From Ipomoea triloba (Eukaryota; Streptophyta; Magnoliopsida; Solanales; Convolvulaceae), in contig NC_044925.1 of assembly GCF_003576645.1 (NCBI RefSeq), positions 20,217,498 through 20,281,497 on the forward strand: a stretch of 64,000 bases of DNA. Reading direction: 5' to 3'. Both the position numbers and the translations under genes were made by a program. The notes under the pieces are model-generated. The model was given only the letters and a program-made list of their open reading frames with translations. It searched no databases and had not been told where the DNA came from. Positions within the stretch are counted from its first letter, which is position 1, and the number at the start of each line of letters is the position of its first letter. Shown here piece after piece: positions 33,640 to 44,300 of this stretch.

Positions 33640-33820
33640 AATTTGTGTTGCAATGAGAATAAAGTGTATTAGTTATCTATGTATTTTTGAGTCAGATTAT
33701 GACCCTAGTCTTTCTATAATTATTCTGGTATATATTCTCCTATGCATGTACTCTTGTAATTAAGTTCATTCAATAAAATTTATACAATTCTCATCGGGTA
33801 TCAGTTAGTTAGGGTTTTTA
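33640..33820 (+). mobile_element. possible copia LTR relic
   Basis: TATATATTCTCC..TACTCTTGTAATTAAGTTCATTCAATAAAA followed by ATACAATTCTCATC looks like the TATA/poly(A) end of a small LTR, but no partner LTR or TSD was found. A similar stretch is at 57010-57140. Confidence 0.3.
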
Positions 33821-33845
33821 TTCTCATTTAGTATATACTATTAAC

Positions 33846-33947
33846 CATGGTTGCAGTAGGCGCTACTCGGGCGGTAGACTAGCGCCTAAGCGGTCTAGGC
33901 GGTGACCTATAAAAACAAAAAAATAATGCATGTGTGTGAGTGTATGT

Positions 33948-33980
<33 letters not shown>

Positions 33981-34275
33981 GTATATATATATATATATGT
34001 TCAAATGTGGATGTGCCTTCCCGTGCAGTCGGTGCGGTTCGCACCACTCAAAGTTAGAAAATGTACCACAATGAAAATACACAAAAACATAAAAAACATA
34101 CCACACACCCAAAATAATGCATCATAACCCCTGCCTCTAATGGTGCATTTGCTAACATTGTGTGGTGTATATTTGCATACCTAGTAGTGTATTTTTTTGG
34201 TGATGCATACCTAATGATGCATATTTGTGTGGTGCATTTTCTAACATTGAGTGGTGTATATTTGTATACATAGTG

Positions 34276-34311
<36 letters not shown>

Positions 34312-34574
34312 TACTTCTCTTATTTATATAAATAAAGAAATTTAAATATATATAAATATAATAAAAAAATTAACAAGGTTGACTCGCTTGAGTTAACTCG
34401 ACTAATTCTGCCGAGTTGAGCGAGTTAACTCGGCCAAGTTAGGCAACCACCAATTCGGCCCAATTGGCTAAGTTAGGCGTTAGGCGACCGCTTAGGCGGT
34501 TGGCCACCTAGGCGGACGCTTAGGGAGTAATTAGCCTCAGTCTATGGGAGACTAGTGCCTAGGCTGCAACAATG
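33846..34574. mobile_element. hAT-type non-autonomous element with 8-bp TSD
   Basis: This is a 729-bp element flanked by a perfect 8-bp duplication, CTATTAAC (33838-33845 and 34575-34582). The termini CATGGTTGCAGTAGGCGCTA and CATTGTTGCAGCCTAGGCAC (inverse of the right end) lead into GC-rich subterminal arms full of TTAGGCGG/CCGCCTAA units. The centre holds (CA)n, (TA)n and a TGCATACCTAGTAGTGTAT-like minisatellite. No transposase. Confidence 0.92.
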
Positions 34575-34619
34575 CTATTAACTTAGGGGCTTAGGGCCAA
34601 TCTAATCAATAAAATGTTG

Positions 34620-34850
34620 AGATGTGTAAGAGCAACTCTTGTGGGTGGTTTTTTGGGTTTAAAAAAGAAAAATAGGTGAATGGGAGAGAGTGTGAGGTGG
34701 AGAGAAGAGAAAGGAAGAGAGGAGGAATTGAATTTGTAGGATGGAGAGTTTTTTGTGAGACCCATAAAAAGTGAAAAAAAAATTTAAAAAAAAAAATGAA
34801 AAATGAAAAATGAAACGCGCACCGCTAGGCACGTTAATATGAATTACTCT
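34620..34850. mobile_element. probable Tourist/Harbinger MITE fragment
   Basis: GAGCAACTCTTGTGGGTGGT followed by TTTTTGGG resembles the terminus of the PIF/Harbinger-related elements at 28615 and 35128. The other end is not clear. Confidence 0.4.
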
Positions 34851-35288
34851 GTATTTATTTGTTTATTACTTTTTGCCAGTTGAATGTTTAAAAAGTCTTA
34901 AAGATAAAAATTCCAAAATCAAAGTCATTTTGGGGCATTGAGCTCAAAGTGAAAATTAAAACCAAATTTTGCATATAGTTTTAACCAATTTAGTTTTTGT
35001 TATTTCCAGTCAATTATTTTCATTGCATTTCCGGTCAATTAATGAAGAACAATCCATATGATAAAATGATCATATTATTATATTATCTCACATAACCTTT
35101 ATAAAATATGAATATTGTGATATCATAGCATTTCTATTGGTAGTTTTTGGTTGATTTTTTTTTTTTTTTCTTGTGTGGCTAAGAGGGAGGGAGACAAGGA
35201 GGGGAGAAAGGGTATCTCCAACTTGGGAAGAAAAGGGAGAGAAAGAGGAGATAGAGGGTTGGAGGGGAGGGGAGTAACAATCTTTGAA

Positions 35289-35740
35289 ATGATTGTTCTT
35301 TTTCGAGAAAAGAGCGGAGGGACGCATGGTGCGTGCAAGCACACACTGTGTTGTATTGTCCCCCACCATCACGTCGTTAAATAATTTTTTTTTTTTAAAT
35401 TGTTTCAATCCTTTGACCGTTGAGGAATGATTGCTCTTTTTCGAGAAAAGAGCGGAGGGACGCATGGTGTGTGCAAGCACACACTGTGTTGTATTGTCCC
35501 CCACCATCACGTCGTTAAATAATTTTTTTTTTTAAAAAAAAATTGTTTCAATCCTCAATGGTCAAATTGACCGTTGAGGAATGATTGTTCTTTTTCGAGA
35601 AAAGAGTGAAGGGACGCATGGTGCGTGCAAGCACAAGAACACACTGTATCTGTATTGTCCCCCACCATCACGTCATTAAATAATTTTTTTTAAAAAAAAT
35701 TGTTTCAATCCTCAAAGGTCAAATTGACCGTTGAGGAAGC
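35289..35740. repeat. three tandem units, 138-154 bp, upstream of the Harbinger ORF1 relic
   Basis: Units start at 35289, 35427 and 35581 with ATGATTGTTCTTTTTCGAGA. Each contains GTGCGTGCAAGCACA, a short palindrome, and TATTGTCCCCCACCATCACG. The last copies end in TCAAATTGACCGTTGAGGAA. Confidence 0.9.
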
Positions 35741-36982
35741 AATTTCTTTTTTCCTTTTAATTTCTGTCTCTATATATACCTAGACTCTCAAATTTTCTCT
35801 ATACTTCTATTTCCTATCAAAATTTATCCACTTAATTTGCAATTCATCTCAATATGTCTTCAAATGATCATAGGGATAAAAAAAAATTCTAAATGTCCAA
35901 AATAATCTCAATCAATATTATCAATATCTGCATCCAATTTATCAATACACATATCCTCCCCCACCACCTAATCATGATTATCTACCCCCACCTCATTATC
36001 GATCCATATCATTATCCCAATTTCTATTTCCTCTCAATTATAACCGGATTCCTAGTAATGAACCAAGAAGTAGTAGTACAGATACGCCATCTCCTATTAA
36101 AATGTATCAATTTCCCTCATTCTCTACGTACACAAACTAGTTTACATAATTTGACATTTGATAGTCCGCAACATTCGACTACCAAAGTAAAGATTAATCA
36201 TCTCAAGGTGTACATGTTTGGTCCTCTCAAGATGACATCGTTTTAATCAAATTTGTGGAGTACAATTATCAAAAATTTTGAAAAACGGCACTAATCAATT
36301 AGGAAATACTTATTAGCAACCTATTGCAAAATACTACAATGACCATCACCCTGAAGGAATAGTATATCGAGAATGAACGGGTAAAAGCACATTTGAATCT
36401 CATAAGAAAGAAGGTTTCCAGTTGCAATTCAATCTTCAAAAGAAAAAATAAACAACAACAACTACTACTACTACTACAACAAAGAGGTCAGCCAAGCGGA
36501 ACAAATGACAAGGACGTGCAATAAGCGTTCACGTAGAATATAAAAGCAATTATAAAGTGTTGCACTTTCCTTATGAACATGTGTGTCACTTGTTTAAAAA
36601 TTGTCAATCTTTGGATATGATATGTCTTCTAGTATGCACACAACTAAAAAAAAATTAAGACTTCGTCATCTGGAAAATGCATGTCTACCACGATTGAAGT
36701 GTCTGAGGACAAGATTGTTGATTTTGAGGACTTGAAGTCCGCACATGTGCTACTAGGCAAAATGTTGAAGGCTGCTAAGAGAGGGAAAAAAAAAAAAAAA
36801 GCAAAGTAGGAGCGAACATGTTAGGGGAACAAATTGAAGAATACGTTGTGGTGAAGGAAAGATACGCTAAGCCCTGGGAGTTGCAGCGGTTGTATAAAGA
36901 TATTTCACACATAATAGAAGAACAACTAATAAATCACAAAAAGATTTGCAACTATATCATGAAGAAGATACTTTCATAGTTG

Positions 36983-37053
36983 GCTATCTTAGCTCAGTGG
37001 TAGAACCTGTGGCTTTTAACCACGTGGTCATGAGTTTGATCCCCATAAATGGC
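36983..37053 (+). pseudogene. tRNA-Lys(UUU)-like retropseudogene
   Basis: The 71 nt fold as a cloverleaf. The acceptor GCTATCT pairs with AAATGGC (one mismatch), the D arm is TAGCTCAGTGGTAGAAC (one mismatch), the anticodon arm TGTGG-CTTTTAA-CCACG has anticodon UUU, and the T arm is ATGAG-TTTGATC-CCCAT (one mismatch). The flanks ATGAAGAAGATACTTT (left) and GTGAAGAAGATATTTT (right) look like a target-site duplication, so this is probably a retroposed copy and not a functional gene. Confidence 0.6.
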
Positions 37054-37733
37054 GTTGACGTGAAGAAGATATTTTATATACTTTTCATATTTGAATTTAA
37101 TGTGATTTTGTTTGTTTCAATTAAATAATTGAAATTTTATTTTTAATTTGAAAATTATGTTATGTTATTTATTTAAATTTATTTTGATTTAAAATCAAAT
37201 TTTAAAATTATAATTATAAATTTGAAATAAAAATTATAATAAAATAATAGATGATGTGGGGGATTGCCGCTCACAAAATGGAGATAAAATGGAAGAAATG
37301 ATAGAGATGTCCTTAGCTTGTGCCGAGGGAAGTGAAATCATGGTAAGAAATGTGAGATTTTCGAATATAGAATTCAGGAAGTGTTTGGTTCAATGGATGT
37401 TTTAAAATAATGTAACATTTTCAGAAATCTCATATATAAAACTATAAAAGCAATTACAAAGAGAATGTGATTCTCATTGACATTATGAAAAATGAACTAA
37501 AAGTAAATGTCACATTCCCTACAATAATTTTACCCAATTGTTATACCATGGAATGGTGATGTTACATGCTCTCAATACATCCTTATTTTTTATCTTAATT
37601 TTTTTAACTTAAATTTATTTTTCTCTTTTTATTTTTGTACAAATAAAATTAATATATAAAAATTATATCATTAAAAATCTCTAGTTGAGATCTTTAAATG
37701 AAACCCATATTGATATATTCATATATTTAAAAA

Positions 37734-38905
37734 GAGTTAATTTCGTTTTTTGTCCTAAATATAGGTGACAATTCACTTTTAGTCCTCCTTTTTCAGGACG
37801 TCCCCATTTGGTCTAGTATTATTGTAACATGATCATTTTTTGTCCTCCATCAACAAAATCGTTGAAATATCATTAAATGCAAGGACATTTTGATCTTTTT
37901 TATACAAAGTGGGTTGACTAACTATATTTTATTTTTAATATTTTGAAAAAAATTCAAAATGAAAGACCTAAATGCCCTTGTATTTTACGAAATTTAAGTG
38001 GTTTTGTTGATAGAGAACAAAAATGGTCATGCCACAATAATACTATGACCAAATGTGGATGTTACAAAAAAATGGATTAAAAGTGGATTACCACCTATAA
38101 ATCTAGAACTAAAAATGAAATTAACTCTAGAAGGCTCCTCCTTCTCTCTAAACTCTTTGCTTCTTCTTCTCTTTGGTTCGGCAGCCGCCGCCTCCGCATC
38201 CTTAGCGGAGGCGGCGTCTTCTCCTCTTCACGATTGTCGTCTTCTTTTGCTCTTTTCTCTCTGCCTCTCCTCTCCATTCTCGCATCCCACATCGTCGTCC
38301 ACCACACCTACGATCTCGCACTGTCTCCTCTCCATCACCATTGAATAAGGAAAAGAAGGTTTTGGGTTTTGCAAAAGGTGAAGTAGGGAGTGGTTTTTCT
38401 TGATTCAAAGGAGTGTTGTTTTTTTATTAGTAAGTTTTGTTGCTATTATACCTTTCGTTTATTTATCGAATTTGTTGCTTCTCGCATCTTTAGCAAGTTT
38501 ATTCCCTCTCGCTTCTTTTGTGAGTTTATTCCCTCTCGTTTTTTTTTGGCGAGTTCTTGTTATAAGCGTAGAACGATAATTGGTCATGGCGTATGTGAAC
38601 CACAAAAGAATGAAGATTGATACTCGGGTGGTGTCAACGACTTTTGAACTAGAGTATGCCTTCGTTATGTTTGACCAAATTACTATTGACAGTAAAGAAG
38701 CTTGGAGTGCTCCTGTCGACTTCAGCTTCAAATTTGTGAAACAGTCTGCGATTCAAGTTTTCGATAACATTGTTAGGAAATTTGTTTCTATGTCTGACTG
38801 TAAGGAATGTTTGTCCATTCCATTAATCTTTCTTGTAAACGTTTCCGCTTATGATTCAATGAATTAGTCTCGAGAGATTATTATCAAAAAAAATGAAATT
38901 AACTC
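37734..38905. mobile_element. Mutator-type MITE, split by a retroposon
   Basis: The left end GAGTTAATTTCGTTTTTTGT and right end (inverse) GAGTTAATTTCATTTTTAGT are flanked by a 10-bp duplication, TATTTAAAAA, at 37724-37733 and 38906-38915. About 394 bp of MITE is original; 38129-38888 is inserted retroposon and 38889-38906 the duplicated target. The GAG..CTC ends and 10-bp AT-rich TSD match the element at 15219-15760. Confidence 0.85.
38129..38888 (+). mobile_element. poly(A) retroposon, copy A
   Basis: This is an approximately 760-bp insertion flanked by an 18-bp duplication, AAAAATGAAATTAACTCT (38111-38128 and 38889-38906), ending in an A run. It has a CT-rich start (GGCTCCTCCTTCTCTCTAAA), a GC-rich block (GCAGCCGCCGCCTCCGC), repeated TTTATTCCCTCTCG, then an open frame at 38586-38867 ending KQSAIQVFDNIVRKFVSMSD, CKE... 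The TSD and A-tail show L1-type target-primed insertion. It is collinear with copy B at 63159-63876. The encoded peptide matches nothing I know. Confidence 0.85.
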
Positions 38906-39087
38906 TATTTAAAAAATTTTAAATAAACCTATAGTTAGATAAAGTCATTACTTTAGTGTAATGTTTATATACATAAAGTTATGTTTTTATGAACATATAT
39001 AAATAACATTATGACCCACTACAAAATGAATGAAAATAGATAGATGTACTTGCAATTTAGTTTTTATGTACATTAAGATTTAAGTTT

Positions 39088-39246
39088 ATGATCATATAGA
39101 ACAAATATTATAAACATAGTACATGATGAATATTCTTAATTAGGGGTGTGTGTGGAAACCAGGAAAATGATCATATAGAACAAATATTATAAACATAGTA
39201 CATGATGAATGTTCTTAATTAGGGGTGTGTGTGGAAATTAGGAAAA
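39088..39246. repeat. 79-bp tandem duplication
   Basis: ATGATCATATAGAACAAATA and its continuation through TTAGGGGTGTGTGTGGAAA are present twice with few differences. Confidence 0.9.
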
Positions 39247-39344
39247 TGACATCTGTAAAATATTTTTCTGAAAAATGAGTCATTTTTCAAAAAATAGTAC
39301 TCCGTATCATTTTCAGTGTTTTGTTGCATTTTGAAAAACTGTCT

Positions 39345-40002
39345 TTATGAGCATGTTTCGTTAGATCCGCCATTTTTTGGTGGATTTGACCATAATCAAC
39401 GTATTGGCTCCAAACCGCTGAAACCCCAAACGTTGCAATTGCAGTGTTTGGGATTTGGCATTTTGGGGAAAGGTAGCCTTTCCCCAAAACGCCCCTCTAA
39501 TAAAAAAAAAATTATTTTTTCTAAATTCTGGAAGCCCTTGAGAAGCCTTGAGGCTTCCCTTCAATACCCATCCGATGTCCCACATCGGATGGGTATTGAA
39601 AACAAAAGCAAGGGGCATTGAGGCCCTTTTATAGAAGAGCCTCAATGCCCCTCTTTTGTAATGTGCCGATGTGGGATATAATTAAAGGGGAGCCCAGCTC
39701 CCCTTCGTCTCTTTTTTTTTTTTAATTTAATTATTATTATTATTATTGTTATTATATTTCTATTTTATTATTATTATTGTATTTTTATATTTATTATTAT
39801 ATTATTTCTATTTTTTTAGTTTTTTATTGAAATGTCCTTATAGGTCATTTTACATGTTAACCGCTAATCTAAACAGCTAATTTTACTAAACATCTTTTTA
39901 CAAATCGCTAACATAATTCGCTGGTCAAACCCGCTAATACAATCCGCTATCACAATCCGCTACCGCTAAATGCTAACCGCTGATAACCAAACAAGCCCTA
40001 TG
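39345..40002. mobile_element. hAT-like non-autonomous element with perfect internal hairpin
   Basis: Left GAGCATGTTTCGTTAGATCC and right (inverse) AGGGCTTGTTTGGTTATCAG are imperfect inverted ends. The right side repeats AATCCGCTA/ACCGCTAA units. The interior contains AATACCCATCCGATG-TCCCA-CATCGGATGGGTATT (39566-39600) and a second inverted pair, GGGGCATTGAGGC / GCCTCAATGCCCC. An AT-trinucleotide tract lies at 39725-39830. Confidence 0.6.
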
Positions 40003-40355
40003 TGTTTGGTTCATTTTCTAGAAAATGAGTAAAGTTGTATAATTAAACATTTTAATTATTTTATTTAGAATTTAAAAATATTTATAATTATATTAAAATA
40101 ATATTATTTATTAAAAAAAAAACAACCATTGGTTTTCCAACGGAAACAAGTAAATTACGGAAACCAAGACTTTTGTTGTGGCGGCGAAAAATGACTTCTG
40201 TCAAATTGTGGCAGAAGTCATTTTCTGCCAAAACACCCATATTTTTCTGATCAACAGAAATTAATTTCCGTTGACTGAATTTTTCGGACTTATACAAACA
40301 TCGAAAACTAGAAAAAAGATTTTTAGAAATTATTTTTCGTGTTCCAAACACGGTC
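40003..40355. mobile_element. short TIR element (GTGTTTGG ends)
   Basis: GTGTTTGGTTCATTTTCTAG at the left is mirrored by TTTTCGTGTTCCAAACAC at the right. Inside, AAATGACTTCTGTCA and TGGCAGAAGTCATTT form a hairpin. No TSD established. Confidence 0.45.
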
Positions 40356-40527
40356 TAATTATAATGCACATGTAATGTAATTTTATGCACATTAAATTTT
40401 ATTTTTATAAACATATAGAAGGAATATTATAAATATACTACAAAGAAAAATAAACCAAGTGTTTTACAATATAATTTGCCAATCTTACCTTCCCTTCAAT
40501 TGGAGCAAGGAAATGTGATACTTTGTA

Positions 40528-40778
40528 CTACCTCCATCCCGTTTTGATTGTCTGTTTCGTTTAACGAGACTTGACTGAAGTTATTTTTAATCTAATTTTT
40601 CATAATATTAAGTTTAGAATTAATATATAAAATTTATATATTTAAAAACTACATTAAAAGTACTATTAAACACAAAATTAAATTTAAAAATAATAAAAAA
40701 TTACTAAGAAAATAAGCAATAAAGAAAAAATTGATTTGACCAATGAATAGTAGGAAAGGTAAAATGGGATAGAGGGAG
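40528..40778. mobile_element. Stowaway-type MITE (Tc1/mariner)
   Basis: Termini CTACCTCCATCCCGTTTT and AAAATGGGATAGAGGGAG with TA on both sides, the classic Stowaway signature. Length about 251 bp; non-coding. Confidence 0.85.
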
Positions 40779-41314
40779 TATTACATTATTCACATTACTA
40801 AGTTATTATATAAGATAACTTAAACCAAATACTTTAATTCATTTTTGGTAACATTCATGGCCCACATACATTCTTAAATTATGTGAGATTTCTAAGGCAA
40901 GAGTGTTACATTACATAAAAACATACTTTAAACCAAACACCCCTTTGTGAATTATTCTACTAAAGACCTATGGAACTCTTGCAAATTTTTAAACAAATCC
41001 TCTTCAAAATAAATAAATAAAAAGCATAACTAAATTAAAAATATTTTGTACTACAGGAAGTGATGAAGATTTTTTCGTTTCTGATTTTTGATTTTTTTTG
41101 TTTTTATTTTTATCATTTTGCATATTGCACTAGTATTTGCATGAAACTAATCTAGTTGAGCCTTGGCCAAACTCTAGACCTCATGCTTATGATACCAGCA
41201 TTTATATAATTTTCTATGTAACTGTGTATAATACTTTGCCAATAACGGATAACCAAACACCTATTACATCAAAATGAGGTGAAATTGACATAAATCCACC
41301 CACCCACAAACAAA

Positions 41315-44300
41315 TTATATCCTTGCAGTGTTATTGATATTCTCCAAGGAAACTGCAGCACCAGTGGCCACTTCAGACACTGAAGAATTAGACCTTAAAA
41401 TGTATATGACCCAGAGGTGAAGACAGGCGAGGTAAACAAGCGACCATATCCTGGCCTGCGAGTTTCGTCTCAGGAAAACAGCGCCTGCAGAAAAGATGGA
41501 GTCTAGTTGCCAAACCAATGACCAGAAATGTTGCTGACCTGAATGCATTCTTTCCTCGAATGAAGACTTCAGTTTTGAATTTCGAAGGCTCCAATCGCCC
41601 GACTCCAAATCACTAGTTGATGAGGTACTAGGAATGTCGGCTAAATCCAGCATTGACTTGTTTTCGTCCAGTGTCCTTGAAACAGCCTAGATAGATGAAA
41701 CCATGACCAAAGTTTAGTTTTAAACTCATGGGAGATGAAAAATGTACTTCAAGAATGATTGATGACTTGCCTCAATTTTAAACAATAGTGTGGCCTTCTG
41801 AGAGGAGAGTGACTCAACCTGAAAGAATGAGAGAGATGTTCAATTTATTTGTCAGTTTGGCATTTCACTCATCCAACAAAAACGAATGTAACTTCAAACT
41901 CATAGTAAACAAGCAGGTGTATACCAAAGAAAGGGGAAATGTTCATTTTATTTGAACATAAACCCTTGATTACTACTCCACAGTCCACACTATGTAATTC
42001 ACATGTAAGAAATAATTATCAATCATTATCCTTGAAAAGCATTACAAAATCATTATCAACAGATCCAAGTTGAGGAAATTTCATCTGAGCAAAGATCCAC
42101 CAAGAAAGGATTACAGTTACTTGATGCACATGCACTTTCTGAATTTGAAACAATAATGGCTATTAAGATCTTTGTAAATGCTCTGACAAATACACTTGAG
42201 GAACCACTTTCCATCCACCAACTTAAAGACTAAATATAATGCATTCTTCTGATTGAACTCTGCCATTTCAAAACAATTTCACAGCAACCTAGGGTTTCAG
42301 TTACAGATGGATGTTTGGAATTCAAACCTGGGCCTGTTTCTGAATCAAATGGTCAGTCAATTGACCAAGCCTACGCTTTAGCTCAACTTCCACTTCAGTA
42401 GGACTCTCCAGTTCTCTCTTAGTTGTATCAATGCTTGTTTCCAGTGTCTTTGCCTATGTTGAATCAAGTATAAAAGGTGATAAATCAGTTTCAGTAACAT
42501 ACACAAATCAAAGCTGATTAAAATTACTAATATAATCATTGTCACAAGGTTATACTAAATCACATAATAACATAAAGTGAGGTTTTATAACATAAAGTGA
42601 CTTGGTACCAGTTCTAACGGATTTGGCAAAAAAGTTCTCTATCAGGAGGTTGTTTATCTCAAGATACAGTTCATTTTATAAGGTCATACTTTTCATGAAA
42701 AGTCAGTGCACCTTTTCTTGCAATATGCCCACTTTATCTGTTAAGAAAGAGTATTCCGCCTCAAGTATCTCCCGTTCAAATTCAACTCCTTTTGATGCAA
42801 CCAACTACAAGTGGTTTCCATAAACAAAAAGCGCAGTAAGTTGACATTACAAAACAAATCGTACTCCATTTACTACTTGAAAGCACAGAAATTACTTACT
42901 TTATCTCCACTTTCTTTAGTTTGAGAAATCTTCCTTCTTAGTTCTACAACAGGAAAACAAATCTTTAATTGGTAATAGATTGAATTCATTTCTTAAAGAT
43001 TCTAAATTCCTATTTGAATCCTAATGAAACTGAACTGACTTTTAGCATGAAATAATTAGTTTCTTGTTAACCGTGAGCAGATAACAACAAAGCAAACACA
43101 TTCAGAACCACTTGAGCCCAAAATAATACGGAGTATTAATGCAAACCATTTATAGACCTTATTTCACCTTGCACAATAGCCCAAGATTGAAAGTCCAAGT
43201 AATTCCACATATTTTAATATATGAATAATACCAAAATGCATAATGTATGTTTAAAGCTTTAACAAGCATTTTTTGTTATGTAAAAATCAAACAGAACCTT
43301 AAAGGTTATACCTTCTTGAGCTGCTTCTTTCAGCTCAATTTGTTGACGAAGTTCAGTAACATGATTAACCTAAGTGCCAAAGAAAAAAAAAATCATACGT
43401 GAGACAATCAACAAGTAAAATCTGTATACTTAAATAAACTGAAAAAGAAATTACTATGGAATGATCCAAGTAGAAAAAAAAGGAACAAAGTTAAACACAA
43501 CATATGCATCAAATGAGCATATACATTGAACAAAACATGATGCTTTAGTCACCCTTCCTCGGAATAATAGATAGCATGTGATTATGTGAACATCACCATT
43601 TAATTTTCATCACCCTCACCCCCACCTCCACCCCCCAACCAAAAAAGAAAACTCAAATCCTCACTAATTCACCACACAAGGGAGATTAATATAAAGAAAA
43701 CAGCATGCCATGTGTCTTAAGGTAAGTGTAATCAATAAAAGATACTACACCCCAGAAGAAAGAAGAAAAATGAGGGGCCAATTACATCAGGGTGCTAAGT
43801 AGTTAAACAAAGATATACTCCAGATTATTCAAATAGACAAATAGTCAACAATAAATGGTATTTTGAAACACCACATATAGTCGGAGTCAGATTTTTCATA
43901 TTGTACCTCTACTTCAAGATTCCATTGTGCAGTAGCAAGAGACTTTGCAAGCTCAGCATTAGCCGTCTGCAAAGTGTCACATGTGAATTAGATCCCAGCC
44001 TTCCAAATTTAAATTAATTTAACATTTGAATTAGAAAATCCACGTCTAGAAACCAAGAAAAGAAGAGTAAATAGAGGCAAAACAGCATAAGAAATTATCT
44101 GGAATTACCTCAAGTTTTGCTAGTCGTGCCAGGGTTTCCATTCTAGTGCTATTGTGTTTTTGCTTCTCTAACTCAACAGCTTCCATTGTTTCCATCATTT
44201 TTGTCTGTAATTCAGAAGCCTAGAAAAGAACAACTAGTTATTACAGAGAAATAAATTGATAGAATAACTAGACATTGTCAAGGATATTGAGCAATAAACA

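Larger units (their letters stand above)
35115..37325 (+). mobile_element. PIF/Harbinger-related element with degenerate ORF1 (Myb/SANT-like)
   Basis: The plus-strand frames from about 35853 read MSSNDHRDKKK, then a Pro/Tyr/Gln-rich stretch, then WSSQDDIVLIKFVEYNYQKF, HLNLIRKKVSSCNSIFKRKN, QRGQPSGTNDKDVQ and ANMLGEQIEEYVVVKERYAK. These match the NAM-like/Myb-SANT ORF1 protein that accompanies PIF/Harbinger transposases in plants. Many stops and frameshifts show it is dead. No DDE transposase is present. The start (AGCATTTCTATTGGTAGTTT) is a plausible TIR; the right limit is approximate. A tRNA-Lys-like insert lies at 36983-37053. Confidence 0.6.

Noticed and set aside
33879..34281. Several short ORFs with THTHTH/YIYIYI runs
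   Set aside because: Translations of CA and TA microsatellites inside the hAT MITE.
36983..37053. Functional tRNA-Lys gene
   Set aside because: Mismatches in acceptor, D and T stems, non-consensus TTTGATC loop and flanking duplications favour a retropseudogene.
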